The notes beneath the pieces are model-generated. The model saw only the letters and a list, made by a program, of their open reading frames with translations, was not told the DNA's origin and searched no databases. 64,000 nt of DNA from Micromonospora polyrhachis (GTDB lineage: Bacteria; Actinomycetota; Actinomycetes; Mycobacteriales; Micromonosporaceae), in contig NZ_JACHJW010000001.1 in NCBI RefSeq assembly GCF_014203835.1, forward strand, positions 248,001-312,000, read 5' to 3'. This document shows, piece after piece, positions 16,609 through 24,824 of this stretch (positions are counted from its first letter, which is position 1; each line of letters opens with the position of its first letter). The translations under genes were made by a program, and so were the position numbers.

Positions 16609-18984
16609 ATGGGGACGGCGCCCGGGGCGTTCGGGTCCGCGCTTCGAGTGCTCCGCGAGCGTGCCCGGCTGACCCAGGAACAGTTGGCCGAGCGTGCGGG
16701 CCTGAGTACGAACGCCATCAGCGCGCTGGAACGTGGGGCGCGGCGTCGGCCGTACCCGAGCACCATCCGGGCGCTCGCCGAGGCCCTCGGACTGAGCGCC
16801 GAGGAGCGCGTCGAGCTCGAACGCGTTATGCGCGGGCGCGCCGTGACACGCCGCCCCGAGCCACCGTCCGATGGCACGCCGCCACACCAGGACGCCGCGC
16901 TGGTGCCCCACCCAGAGGTCACGGTGCCCATGGTGGTACCGCGCCAGCCGCCCGTGGTGGTGCCACGGCAACTACCGGCGGTCGGCCGTGACTTCGTCGG
17001 CCGGACTGCCGACCTCGCCCAGCTTGACGCGCTGCTGTCGGCCGAGCCAGCCTCGGGGCCGGGCGTCCCATCCCCGGTGGTGATATCCGCGATCGGCGGC
17101 ACCGCCGGGGTGGGGAAGACCACCCTCGCGCTGATCTGGGCACACCGGATGAAGGATCGCTTTCCCAACGGCCAGCTCTACGTCAACCTCCGTGGCTACG
17201 ATCCGGGTCCGCCGGCCGCACCAAGTGACGTGTTGGAGGCGTTTCTGCGGGCACTCAACGTGGCACCGGAAGGCATTCCAGCACGGTTGGAGGAGCGCGC
17301 GGCGCTCTTCCGGTCGAGCGTGGACAACCGTCGGCTGCTGATGCTGCTGGACAATGCCGGCAACGCCGAGCAGGTGCGGCCGTTACTGCCCGGCTCGTCC
17401 ACGTGTGTGGTGCTGGTGACGAGCCGGGCACGCCTCGACGGCCTCGCGGTCAGCGTGGGCGCGGTACATGTCACCCTCGACGTTCTGCCCGTCGCGGACG
17501 CCGTGACACTGCTGCGTACGTTGGTCGGAGCGGCGCGGTCCGACGCGGAGCCCCATGCCCTGACCGCCCTCGCTGGGTCCTGCGCGCGGCTGCCGTTGGC
17601 GTTGCGGCTGGCCGGGCAGCGTTTGGCGAGCCGGCCGTACCTGCGCATCACCGACCTGGTGGACGAGTTGGACGTCGAGACCCGCCGGCTGGACGTGCTG
17701 AGCGCTGGTGAGGACGCCTTCACGGCCGTTCGGTCCGTGTTCTCCTGGTCGTACCGCAGCCTGTCCACCACCCAGGCACGGATGTTCCGCCTGCTCGGTC
17801 TACACCCGGGGCCCGACATCAGCACCCATGCCGCTGCGGCGTTGGCCGGGATTCCCCTCACCGAGGCGCGGCAGCTCGTCGACGGTCTGGCCGACGCGCA
17901 TCTCGTCGAGCACGTCGGGCGGGATCGGTGCCGGCTGCATGATCTGCTCCGCGCGTACGCCCGGGAACAGGCGCAGACCGTCGACACCCAGACGGATCGG
18001 TTGGAGGCGGTACGCCGGCTCGTTGGCTTCTATCTGCACAGTGCCTCGGTCGCCGGCCACCTGTTGCATCCGCGTCGGGAGCCCGCCATGGCCGATGGCG
18101 CACCGGTGCCCGTGCAGCTCGCGCCGGTCAGCGGCTACGACGAGGCGCTCGCGTGGTGCGAGGCCGAGCGGGTCAGCTTGGTCGCGGTCACCAGCGCGGC
18201 AGCCGAACACGGGATGTTCACGGCCGCCTGGCAGTTGCCCAACACCCTGTGGAGCTTCTATTACATCCGCAAGTACTGGGCGGACTGGGCAACCGTCTGT
18301 CAAATCGGGCTGGACGCCGCCCGGCGGTCGGAAGACTGCGGCGGGCAGGCTCGGATGTTGAGTGGGCTGGCCAGCGTCTATCGGGACCTGCACCGCTTCG
18401 ATGAGGCGATCCTGCACTACCAACGTGCGCTCGACCTCAATCGGCGACTGGGCGATCGGTTCGGCGAAGCCCGGTTACTGAGCAACATCGGCGACGTCTA
18501 TCTCGGCCTGCGCCGATACAACCACGCGCTCGACTATTCCTTCCGCGCCCTCGTCATCCTGCGCGAGGTCGGCGACCCCTATTTCGAGGGCGTGGCGCTG
18601 GGCAATCTCGCCGAGGCATATCTCGGCCTACACCGGTACGACGAGGCCCTGGAGAGCTTCCAGCGGGTCCTCGAACTCTGCCGAAAGATCGACCATCGTC
18701 ATGGCGAAGGGCGCACGCTCATCCACCTCGGCGAAACCCACCTGGGCCTGCTGCGCCATGACGACGCCCTCGACCACCTCCACCGGGCGGTCCAGCTCTG
18801 CCGAGACATCGGCAACAGCCACGGCGAGGGCATGGCCTGGAAGATAGTCGGCCAGGTCCACCAGGCGACCGGCCGATCGGAGAAGGCCCGCCGTTGCTGG
18901 CAGACCTCAGCGAGGATCCTTCGCGAGGTGGGTGGACCCGAGGCGGACGAGGTCCTCGCGCAGCTGCGGAGGTTGACGGGCTGA
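16609..18984 (+). CDS. XRE-HTH, NB-ARC and TPR regulator
   Basis: A 791-residue multidomain regulator. The N-terminus has an XRE helix-turn-helix (LRERARLTQEQLAERAGL, about residues 10-70). A proline-rich linker leads to an NB-ARC/AAA ATPase with Walker A GTAGVGKTTLA (about 165) and Walker B-like RRLLMLLDNA. The last third is TPR repeats (for example ALDLNRRLGDRFGEARLL). This architecture is that of actinobacterial STAND regulators related to SARP proteins. ATG 16609 is used; TTG at 16597 is an alternative. No good ribosome site exists for either, so the mRNA may be leaderless. The divergent small secreted genes are plausible targets. Confidence 0.88.
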   Translation: MGTAPGAFGSALRVLRERARLTQEQLAERAGLSTNAISALERGARRRPYPSTIRALAEALGLSAEERVELERVMRGRAVTRRPEPPSDGTPPHQDAALVPHPEVTVPMVVPRQPPVVVPRQLPAVGRDFVGRTADLAQLDALLSAEPASGPGVPSPVVISAIGGTAGVGKTTLALIWAHRMKDRFPNGQLYVNLRGYDPGPPAAPSDVLEAFLRALNVAPEGIPARLEERAALFRSSVDNRRLLMLLDNAGNAEQVRPLLPGSSTCVVLVTSRARLDGLAVSVGAVHVTLDVLPVADAVTLLRTLVGAARSDAEPHALTALAGSCARLPLALRLAGQRLASRPYLRITDLVDELDVETRRLDVLSAGEDAFTAVRSVFSWSYRSLSTTQARMFRLLGLHPGPDISTHAAAALAGIPLTEARQLVDGLADAHLVEHVGRDRCRLHDLLRAYAREQAQTVDTQTDRLEAVRRLVGFYLHSASVAGHLLHPRREPAMADGAPVPVQLAPVSGYDEALAWCEAERVSLVAVTSAAAEHGMFTAAWQLPNTLWSFYYIRKYWADWATVCQIGLDAARRSEDCGGQARMLSGLASVYRDLHRFDEAILHYQRALDLNRRLGDRFGEARLLSNIGDVYLGLRRYNHALDYSFRALVILREVGDPYFEGVALGNLAEAYLGLHRYDEALESFQRVLELCRKIDHRHGEGRTLIHLGETHLGLLRHDDALDHLHRAVQLCRDIGNSHGEGMAWKIVGQVHQATGRSEKARRCWQTSARILREVGGPEADEVLAQLRRLTG

Positions 18985-19125
18985 GGTCTGCTCGTCGGGT
19001 CACGTCTCGTCGGGTTCGAGGATCATGCTGCGCTGGGCGGGGCGCAGTGGCAGACCCAACGTGGTGATGGCGAGACGTGCCGGCCCCACGCTGGATAGGA
19101 CCAGATGACCGACCGCTGCCGAAGC

Positions 19126-19572
19126 TCAGAAGCAGCCCCAGCTTTCCTGCACCTGGATCGTGACCGGGACGCTCTGTGTCTCCACCCCGTCCGACGCCGT
19201 CAGCTCCGGTTGGTAGATCCCGAACGGTAGCGGCGGTAGGGTCATGTCGATCAGGTCGAGGGCGCTGCGACCGTCGCTTGATCCGGGTGCGAGCGGCTGA
19301 TGCGGCAGACTCGTGGTCGTGCCGTCGGGCAGATTCCGCACTCCGACCTCGATGGGCGTCGACCACTCTCCGTCGATCGTGATCCAGAAGTACGTCCACC
19401 AGGGCTCACCGGCCGGAATGCAGATTCGCTGCCCGATGTCCATCAGCTGCCAGGTGGCTGTCGACGTCTTGGCACCCGTAGCAGCGGCCGGCGGACTGGC
19501 CGCCAGCGCCATGGCCACCGCGGCGGCCAGCCCGAGCGCCAGCCGAGCGACGCCTGAGGTCGATCGCAACAT
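19126..19572 (-). CDS. Secreted protein with possible beta-sandwich domain
   Basis: A 148-residue exported protein starting MLRSTSGVARLALG with an alanine-rich signal core and an AAATGA cleavage zone near residue 32. The mature part carries two cysteines (RICIPAGE and the penultimate residue in SWGCF) that could form one disulfide. The pattern FGIYQPELTASDG...VPVTIQV suggests alternating beta strands. The family was not recognised. GGGAGGTGCTG before ATG 19572 is a strong ribosome site; longer upstream frames lack any such signal. It converges with the XRE/NB-ARC regulator gene. Confidence 0.65.
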   Translation of the reverse strand: MLRSTSGVARLALGLAAAVAMALAASPPAAATGAKTSTATWQLMDIGQRICIPAGEPWWTYFWITIDGEWSTPIEVGVRNLPDGTTTSLPHQPLAPGSSDGRSALDLIDMTLPPLPFGIYQPELTASDGVETQSVPVTIQVQESWGCF

Positions 19573-19920
19573 CAGCACCTCCCAATTCGTGGGCCGGGCG
19601 GACCCGACGATCCGCCAATCGCATTGGCCTTCTTGGATATAAAACCGAACCAAGCTGCTCTTGACAAGAGGTAAGCGACCGATTGGAACTCGGTAGAGAG
19701 CGCCGCCACGGCGCCGTCCCACGCAGGTCACCCGGTGACGGTGGGCGGCCTGCCGCCGGGAGGACCCAATCAACGACACTGATGTCGGAGACGAGGACTC
19801 GGAAACATCTCCGTGGCCGCGCTGATCCTGACCACCGGGCCTGGACAACTCAGCGGTCCGCATCCCCCCACGTCGTCGAGTTGGTCGATACGGGCGGCCG
19901 GCGGTGGTCGCGCGGAAATA
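19573..19920. other. Intergenic region with possible promoter for the secreted protein
   Basis: About 350 bp without a credible gene. On the minus strand a candidate promoter for the secreted protein reads TTGTCA (19667-19662) and TTTATA (19643-19638), 18 bp apart. The rest holds short GC-rich inverted repeats such as GTCACCCGGTGAC, which may help end transcription of the long leftward operon whose last gene stops at 19921. No tRNA was found. Confidence 0.4.
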
Positions 19921-21078
19921 TCAGACCGTCAGCTCGCCGCGTACGAGCGCCCTCGCGACAACGGTCCGCAGGATGTCGTTCGTGCCCTCGCCGATGCTCA
20001 TCAGGATCGAGTCCCGGTAGAGGCGCTCGACCTCGAACTCGGTGGAGTAGCCATAGCCGCCGTGCACCTTCATCGCGTCGATCGCGGCCTCGAGAGCGAC
20101 CTCCGAGCAGAACACCTTGGCCATCCCGGTCTGCCCATCGGCGCGACCGCGCCGGACCGCGTCCGCCGCCCAGTACGCCATCAGGCGCGCGGCCTGCAAC
20201 TGGATCGCGATGGTGGCGAGCTTGAGCTGGATCGCCTGGAACTCGGCGATCTGCCTGCCGAACGCCCTGCGCTGCTGGGCGTAGGCCAGCGCCTCGTCGT
20301 GGGCACGCTGCGCGATACCGACCGAGCGCGCGGCGATGTTGACCCGGCCCCACTCCAGGGCGGACAACGCCTGCTTGAGGCCGACGCCCTCGACGCCGCC
20401 GAGTAGCCGGTCCTTCGGTACCCGCACGCTGTCGAGAAGGATCTCGCAGGACTCGGTGCCCTTGTAGCCGAGCTTCGGGATGTCCCGCAGGACCTGGAAG
20501 CCCTCCAGCGTCGCGTCGACGAGCAGCACGCTCATGCCGGTGTGTGCGGGTGTGGCGTACGGGTCGGTCTTGACCAGCACCGGCAGCGGGTCGGCGTACC
20601 GCGCGTTGGTGATCCACATCTTGGTGCCGTCGACGACGTAGTGGTCGCCGTCGAGACGGGCGGTGGTGCGGATGCCCTGCAGGTCGGTGCCGGCGTCCGG
20701 CTCGGTGAGGCCGATGCCGGTCCGCCGGACGCCGGTGGCAAGGTCGGGCAGGTAGGCCCGTTTCTGTTCCTCGGTGCCATGCATGGCGATCATCCGGCAG
20801 GCCAGGGAGTGGCTACCGAGGATGCCGGCGATGCCCATCCAGCCCCGGGCCAACTCCTCGAACACCAGCGCGAACGAGACCGGGTCGAGGTCGAGGCCGC
20901 CGTACTCCTCCGGCACGGTGATGCCGAACAGCCCCATCTCGGCCATTCCCCGCACGATCTCCGTCGGGTACCGCCCAGCGTGCTCCCACTCCCGCGCGAC
21001 CGGGATGACCTCGCGGTCGACGAAGGTACGGAGCAGGGCGCGGAAGTCCTGCTGCTCCTCGGTGAGCGTGAAGTCCAT
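19921..21078 (-). CDS. Acyl-CoA dehydrogenase
   Basis: A 385-residue flavoprotein of the acyl-CoA dehydrogenase family, complete from FTLTEEQQDFR to the C-terminal helices. FAD-contact motifs TEPDAGTDLQG (about 125) and WITNARYAD are present. The catalytic-base region SIGEGTNDI near 363 matches the usual YEGT. It would make a trans-2,3-double bond in an acyl-CoA. It is the last gene of the leftward 14-gene run. In company with MaoC hydratases, a thiolase-like protein and DUF35, it completes a dehydrogenation-hydration-cleavage set. The side chain acted on is unknown. Confidence 0.92.
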   Translation of the reverse strand: MDFTLTEEQQDFRALLRTFVDREVIPVAREWEHAGRYPTEIVRGMAEMGLFGITVPEEYGGLDLDPVSFALVFEELARGWMGIAGILGSHSLACRMIAMHGTEEQKRAYLPDLATGVRRTGIGLTEPDAGTDLQGIRTTARLDGDHYVVDGTKMWITNARYADPLPVLVKTDPYATPAHTGMSVLLVDATLEGFQVLRDIPKLGYKGTESCEILLDSVRVPKDRLLGGVEGVGLKQALSALEWGRVNIAARSVGIAQRAHDEALAYAQQRRAFGRQIAEFQAIQLKLATIAIQLQAARLMAYWAADAVRRGRADGQTGMAKVFCSEVALEAAIDAMKVHGGYGYSTEFEVERLYRDSILMSIGEGTNDILRTVVARALVRGELTV

Positions 21079-21090
21079 GGTGAGCCTCCG

Positions 21091-21510
21091 TCAGCGGTGG
21101 AAGACCGGCAGTGCCCGGCCGTCGTCGAGATCGCGCCAGCCGACGCGGACCGGTTCCCCGATCCGCCAGTCCTGGCCATCGAGCGTGGACAGCACGATCG
21201 GCCCCTCGGCGAGCCGGATCCGGGCAATCGTGTACGGCACGGCAACCCCCGGCCCGGGTGCCCGGTGCACCACGGTGAAGGTGTCCACGACGCCGTCTCC
21301 GGACGCCTCGACGAACCCGAGGTCCGCCGTATCCGAGCAGGCGGTGCACAGTGCTCGGGGCGGGTGCTGGACGTGCCCGCAGGACCCGCAGGTCTGCAGC
21401 GTGTAGCGGTGCTCCCGGGTGGCGTCCCACCAGCCGTCCGTCACGTCGTCGGGCGGCGGTACGTTCACCGCCGCACGCCCAGCACAACCGTCGGGCGGCG
21501 GTACGTTCAC
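21091..21510 (-). CDS. DUF35 Zn-ribbon/OB-fold partner of thiolase-like enzyme
   Basis: A 139-residue protein with a rubredoxin-like zinc ribbon (CGSCG and CTAC, about residues 42-60) followed by an OB-fold, the DUF35 arrangement. DUF35 proteins bind thiolase-like enzymes; in steroid side-chain catabolism the DUF35 part of ChsH2 is needed by the aldolase Ltp2. The neighbour upstream is exactly such a thiolase-like protein, overlapping by 4 nt (GTGA). The N-terminus contains a 14-residue tandem duplication (VNVPPPDGCAGRAA then VNVPPPDDV) that supplies two possible GTG starts, 21510 and 21468. The latter would give 125 residues and a more usual N-terminus. Confidence 0.85.
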   Translation of the reverse strand: MNVPPPDGCAGRAAVNVPPPDDVTDGWWDATREHRYTLQTCGSCGHVQHPPRALCTACSDTADLGFVEASGDGVVDTFTVVHRAPGPGVAVPYTIARIRLAEGPIVLSTLDGQDWRIGEPVRVGWRDLDDGRALPVFHR

Positions 21511-21530
21511 CGCTGCACCCCCAACACGAC
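21447..21530. repeat. 42-bp tandem duplication at the thiolase/DUF35 junction
   Basis: The sequence CGTCGGGCGGCGGTACGTTC starts at 21447 and again at 21489, so the period is 42 bp (14 codons). It copies the thiolase stop and the DUF35 start region; each copy holds a potential GTG start. Confidence 0.85.
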
Positions 21531-22652
21531 CGTCGCGTGTGTGGACAGGATTCCGCCGGTGCCATGCGCCACGGCCACCCGGGCGTCGGGCACCTGCCGG
21601 GCACCCGCCTCGCCGCGCAGCTGGCGGACCGCCTCCACCAGCAGCAGCACCCCGTACTGGCCGGGATGGCAGTACGACAGGCCACCGCCGGAGGTGTCCA
21701 GCGGCAGCCCACCGCCGGGGCGGATCCGGCCGTCCTGGATGAAGTCGAGCACCTCGCCCGGTCCGCAGAAGCCCAGCGCCTCGACGCTGAGCGCGGCGGT
21801 GATCGTGAACGAGTCGTACACCTGAAGCACATCCACGTCGGACGGCGTGATGCCGGCCCGGGCGAACGCCTCCCGACCGGACTCCCGCGCACCGGTGACC
21901 GTCAGGTCCTCGACGGCGGTCATCGACATGTTCGTCGACCGCTCGCCGTACCCGAGGACCCGGACCGGCGGATGCCGCAGGTCGCGGGCCCGGTCCAGCG
22001 CGGTGAGCACCACCGCTCCCCCGCCATCGGTCACCAGGCAGCAGTCGGCGACGGTCAGCGGGCTGGAGACCATCGGCGCGACAAGCACATCCTCGACGGT
22101 CAGCGGCCCAGCACCATAGCGGAACGCGGCCGGGTTGAGCAGCGCCCACTCCCGGGCGGCGACCGCGATCTCGGCCAGCTTCTCCCGTGTCCCGCCGTAC
22201 CGGTGGAAGTACTGCCGCGCCGCCATCGCGTAGTACGACAGCGGATACAGCGGGCCGTACGGCGTCTCGAACTGGGCCTCCGGGGTGTGCTCCTCGACGA
22301 CCCCACCGAGGCTGCGCGAACGCGCCGAGCGCTGGTTCGACGCGAAACTGATGACCACGGTGGAGACCTGGCCGGCTTCGATCGCCTGCGTGGCGCGGGC
22401 GACCATCATCTCGGCGGCCGACCCGCCGACGAACGTCGAGTCGACCCAGCGAGGCCGCAACCCGAGATACTCGGCGAGTTGGGTGGTGGAGAACCGGGAC
22501 ACCCCGGTGGTGGCCAGTCCGTCGACGTCGGCGAGGGTCAGCCCGGCGTCGGCGAGCGCCCGGGTGACGGCCTGGGTCTGCAGCGTGAGCGTGGACTTCC
22601 CGGTGCGGCCGAGGTCGCACTCGGCCGCACCGACGATCGCGACGCCGGTCAC
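21507..22652 (-). CDS. SCP2/Ltp2-type thiolase-like enzyme
   Basis: A 381-residue thiolase-superfamily protein. The usual nucleophilic cysteine position in the first half reads TFVGGSAAEMM, with no cysteine. The later motifs VYDSFTITAAL, GGGLPLDTSGGGLS and HGTGG are present. This pattern is that of the SCP2-thiolase/lipid-transfer group, which includes Ltp2, a retro-aldol lyase acting with a DUF35 partner, rather than of biosynthetic thiolases. The adjacent DUF35 gene supports an aldolase-like carbon-carbon lyase. GTG 22652 (VTGVAIVGAAE) overlaps the MaoC gene by 4 nt. Substrate unknown. Confidence 0.85.
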   Translation of the reverse strand: MTGVAIVGAAECDLGRTGKSTLTLQTQAVTRALADAGLTLADVDGLATTGVSRFSTTQLAEYLGLRPRWVDSTFVGGSAAEMMVARATQAIEAGQVSTVVISFASNQRSARSRSLGGVVEEHTPEAQFETPYGPLYPLSYYAMAARQYFHRYGGTREKLAEIAVAAREWALLNPAAFRYGAGPLTVEDVLVAPMVSSPLTVADCCLVTDGGGAVVLTALDRARDLRHPPVRVLGYGERSTNMSMTAVEDLTVTGARESGREAFARAGITPSDVDVLQVYDSFTITAALSVEALGFCGPGEVLDFIQDGRIRPGGGLPLDTSGGGLSYCHPGQYGVLLLVEAVRQLRGEAGARQVPDARVAVAHGTGGILSTHATVVLGVQR

Positions 22653-23095
22653 CGCGCGCCCGGCCCGTCGGCCGTACCCAGCAGGACCGTCGCATGGGCG
22701 GGGTGGGCCGCGGGCCGCTGCGGGCCGTACGCGCTGGCCAGGATCGTGGCGGAGAGGTCGACCCGGACGCGGTCGGCAGCGACCGCGACCACGGTGCCCG
22801 CGCACCGGACGGTCTCGCCGGCGAACATCAGGTTTCGGAACGTGAACGACAACTCGTGTACGAAGCAGCGCGGGCCGAGCGCGTCCTGCAGCAGCTCGAC
22901 GAAGAGCGCTCCGAGCACCTGCCCGTCCACGACCGGGCCCGGGACCTGGGCGGCGGCCACGAACTCGGGGTCGAAGTGCAGGCGGTACCAGTCCCAGGTG
23001 GCACCGGCGTAGGCGACCATGTCGGTGAGCGTGATGGTGCGTTCCAGCGCGGGCAGCTCATCCCCGACGTGCAGTGGGGGCAGCTGGACCGTCAT
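22649..23095 (-). CDS. MaoC-like hotdog hydratase
   Basis: A 148-residue hotdog-fold protein beginning MTVQLPPLHVGDELPALERTI. It carries the MaoC/NodN hydratase pattern: a catalytic-type Asp/His region at YAGATWDWYRLHFDPEFA-like positions 33-50, and PGPVVDGQVLGALFVELL. Short MaoC proteins often work as heterodimers with a second hotdog protein; the next gene upstream is exactly that. The pair resembles ChsH1/ChsH2 hydratases, which hydrate an enoyl-CoA. It overlaps neighbours on both sides by 4 nt. Confidence 0.85.
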   Translation of the reverse strand: MTVQLPPLHVGDELPALERTITLTDMVAYAGATWDWYRLHFDPEFVAAAQVPGPVVDGQVLGALFVELLQDALGPRCFVHELSFTFRNLMFAGETVRCAGTVVAVAADRVRVDLSATILASAYGPQRPAAHPAHATVLLGTADGPGAR

Positions 23096-23625
23096 GCGGC
23101 ACCGTCCAGGCTGACCAGGATGATCGTCTCCTCGTTGACGGCGAGCAGCTCGCCGTCCTGGTTGGTGTACGTCGCGCGGGAGGAGACCACGAGCATGTCC
23201 ACGCCGGTACGGGTCTGCTTCTCGGTCAGGTCGTGGATCTCCCAGGTCGCGGTGATGACGTCGTCGGGGCGTACCCGGCGGTGGAACGTGTAGCTGTTGC
23301 CGCCACGGACCTGGCGGGTGCCGGGGACGTTCAGGTGCCAGGAGTGCCCGGCGTAGCCATCGCGGTCCATCGGGAGGTTCGCGTACTGGTTGGTTTCGCA
23401 GATGAGCGTCGGCGGGGCGGTCACACCCGGCAGGCCCTGCGCGCGGGCGAACTCGGCGTCCGAGTACAGCGGGTTGTCGTCGCCGACGGCCATGCCGAAG
23501 TACCGGCCGGCCGCCGCGCCGAGCGGTTCCGGTGCGGTGTACACCTTCCTCGTGCCCAGTAACGCGCGCAGTTCGTCGGTCAGCAGGCCCACGGCATCCC
23601 CTCCGCTTCGCTCCGGACCGCTCAT
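23092..23625 (-). CDS. FAS1-type MaoC N-terminal dehydratase domain protein
   Basis: A 177-residue hotdog protein of the FAS1-like dehydratase group. It has FGMAVGDDNPLYSDAEFARA, then a PPTLICETNQY segment and a long HRRVRPDDVITATWEI strand region. It probably pairs with the MaoC-like protein downstream as a heteromeric enoyl-CoA hydratase. The start ATG at 23625 lies within a dispersed GC-rich element (ATGAGCGGTCCGGAGCGAAG) also found near 56.2 kb, so the first seven residues may come from that element. Overlaps the RidA-type gene by 4 nt. Confidence 0.85.
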   Translation of the reverse strand: MSGPERSGGDAVGLLTDELRALLGTRKVYTAPEPLGAAAGRYFGMAVGDDNPLYSDAEFARAQGLPGVTAPPTLICETNQYANLPMDRDGYAGHSWHLNVPGTRQVRGGNSYTFHRRVRPDDVITATWEIHDLTEKQTRTGVDMLVVSSRATYTNQDGELLAVNEETIILVSLDGAA

Positions 23626-24824
23626 GCCGGGTACACCGCCGTCGGGAAGACCTCGAACAGGAACTCGGGACGCAACAGGGCCTTGCAGATCGCCCCGGTC
23701 GACGCCGGCCAGGGCGGGCTGAGCAGCCGTTCCCGCACTCCCGCCACGCCCCGGTACGCCGGCAGCGCGGACTCGACGCAGTACTCGGTCGTCTCCAGCA
23801 GGTGCTCCGGTCCGAGGCCGGCGTAGCGCAGCAGGTGCAGGATCGCGCCATAGGTCGCCTCGGCCTGCGCCACGATGTCGTCGGGATACAGGGCCTGTTG
23901 CGTCTGCATGTCCAGCGCCGCGAACCCGGACATGTACAGCGTCCGACCGGCCCTGACCCCGGGGGCGTAGGTGAGCGTGTCGTAGCGGGACCAGCCCGGG
24001 TTGACCAGTTCCAGCGGGTGCCGGGAGGCGGTGACGTCGATCGCGACGAGCGCGTCCGGGTGGTGCAGCCGGCTCATCAGGATGCCGCCCGCGCCCGGGT
24101 ACACGCCGGCACCGCCGAGGCGTTCCCTGCGTACGCGGTGCGTCCGGCGGTACACGTCGCGGCTCTCCGGGGTCGAGTAGTCGTAGGTGGTGACGACCGC
24201 ATCGAGGGAGAGCCCGACCGCCTCGAGCAAGTCGCCCGCCCGGTCCAGGCAGTAGGCATACTGGGCGGCGAAGTCGCCCGGGTGGACCACTGCACCGGCG
24301 GCGTCGACCGGGAGCATCGTCGGCAAACAGACCGCGCCGTCGTGACCGGTCCGCACCGTGGAGGCCCGCCAGGTGCCGGCCCTCCGGGGCTCGCTGGCGG
24401 CCAGCATCTCGCCGCCGCCGCGCACCGCGTGCAGCTCGACCTCCACCAGCGCGGTACGCCGGACGAGTCGATCGACTACGACCGTCCGCAGCACGGGCTC
24501 GTGGTCGCCGAAGACCTCCCGCCGGAGGGCCGCAGCCGCCTCGTACTCGGCGAGCCCGGCGATTGTCACGTTCTCGGTGACCCGGGTGACGTCCTGCGGC
24601 CCGAACCCGGCCGCGGACAGGATCGTCAGCACCTTCTCGTACGCGGTGCGCGCCTGGGCTGCCATGTCCCCGGTGACCGTCATCCTGCCGACGGCCTCGT
24701 CGAACGCGGCGGAGGTGTGGCCGGAGGTCCAAGCCGCGTCGCCCTCGGCGAGGCCGAGGCAGAACGTGAACCCGTCGTACGGGAACCAGCGGAAGGACGG
24801 CGGTCTGATGGCGTGCAGTGTCAC
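23622..24824 (-). CDS. Triple-domain RidA/YjgF-like protein
   Basis: A 400-residue protein that appears to contain three consecutive RidA/YjgF-type domains (about 1-135, 145-270 and 272-400). Each shows a start strand with SGH/LPT/SGF, a Q-containing helix (MAAQARTAYEKVL, DFAAQYAYCLDRA, IVAQAEATYGAIL) and a closing VEVELHA/IDVTASR/FEVFPTA strand. Ordinary RidA proteins are about 130 residues and form trimers that deaminate reactive enamines or imines. Here one chain could form a whole trimer. The conserved arginine of active RidA is not obvious in all three. In this cluster it might handle an enamine-type intermediate from a nitrogen heterocycle. Confidence 0.8.
   Translation of the reverse strand: MTLHAIRPPSFRWFPYDGFTFCLGLAEGDAAWTSGHTSAAFDEAVGRMTVTGDMAAQARTAYEKVLTILSAAGFGPQDVTRVTENVTIAGLAEYEAAAALRREVFGDHEPVLRTVVVDRLVRRTALVEVELHAVRGGGEMLAASEPRRAGTWRASTVRTGHDGAVCLPTMLPVDAAGAVVHPGDFAAQYAYCLDRAGDLLEAVGLSLDAVVTTYDYSTPESRDVYRRTHRVRRERLGGAGVYPGAGGILMSRLHHPDALVAIDVTASRHPLELVNPGWSRYDTLTYAPGVRAGRTLYMSGFAALDMQTQQALYPDDIVAQAEATYGAILHLLRYAGLGPEHLLETTEYCVESALPAYRGVAGVRERLLSPPWPASTGAICKALLRPEFLFEVFPTAVYPA

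Noticed and set aside
19573-19920. tRNA or small RNA gene
   Set aside because: Short stems exist but no cloverleaf or conserved T-loop was found.
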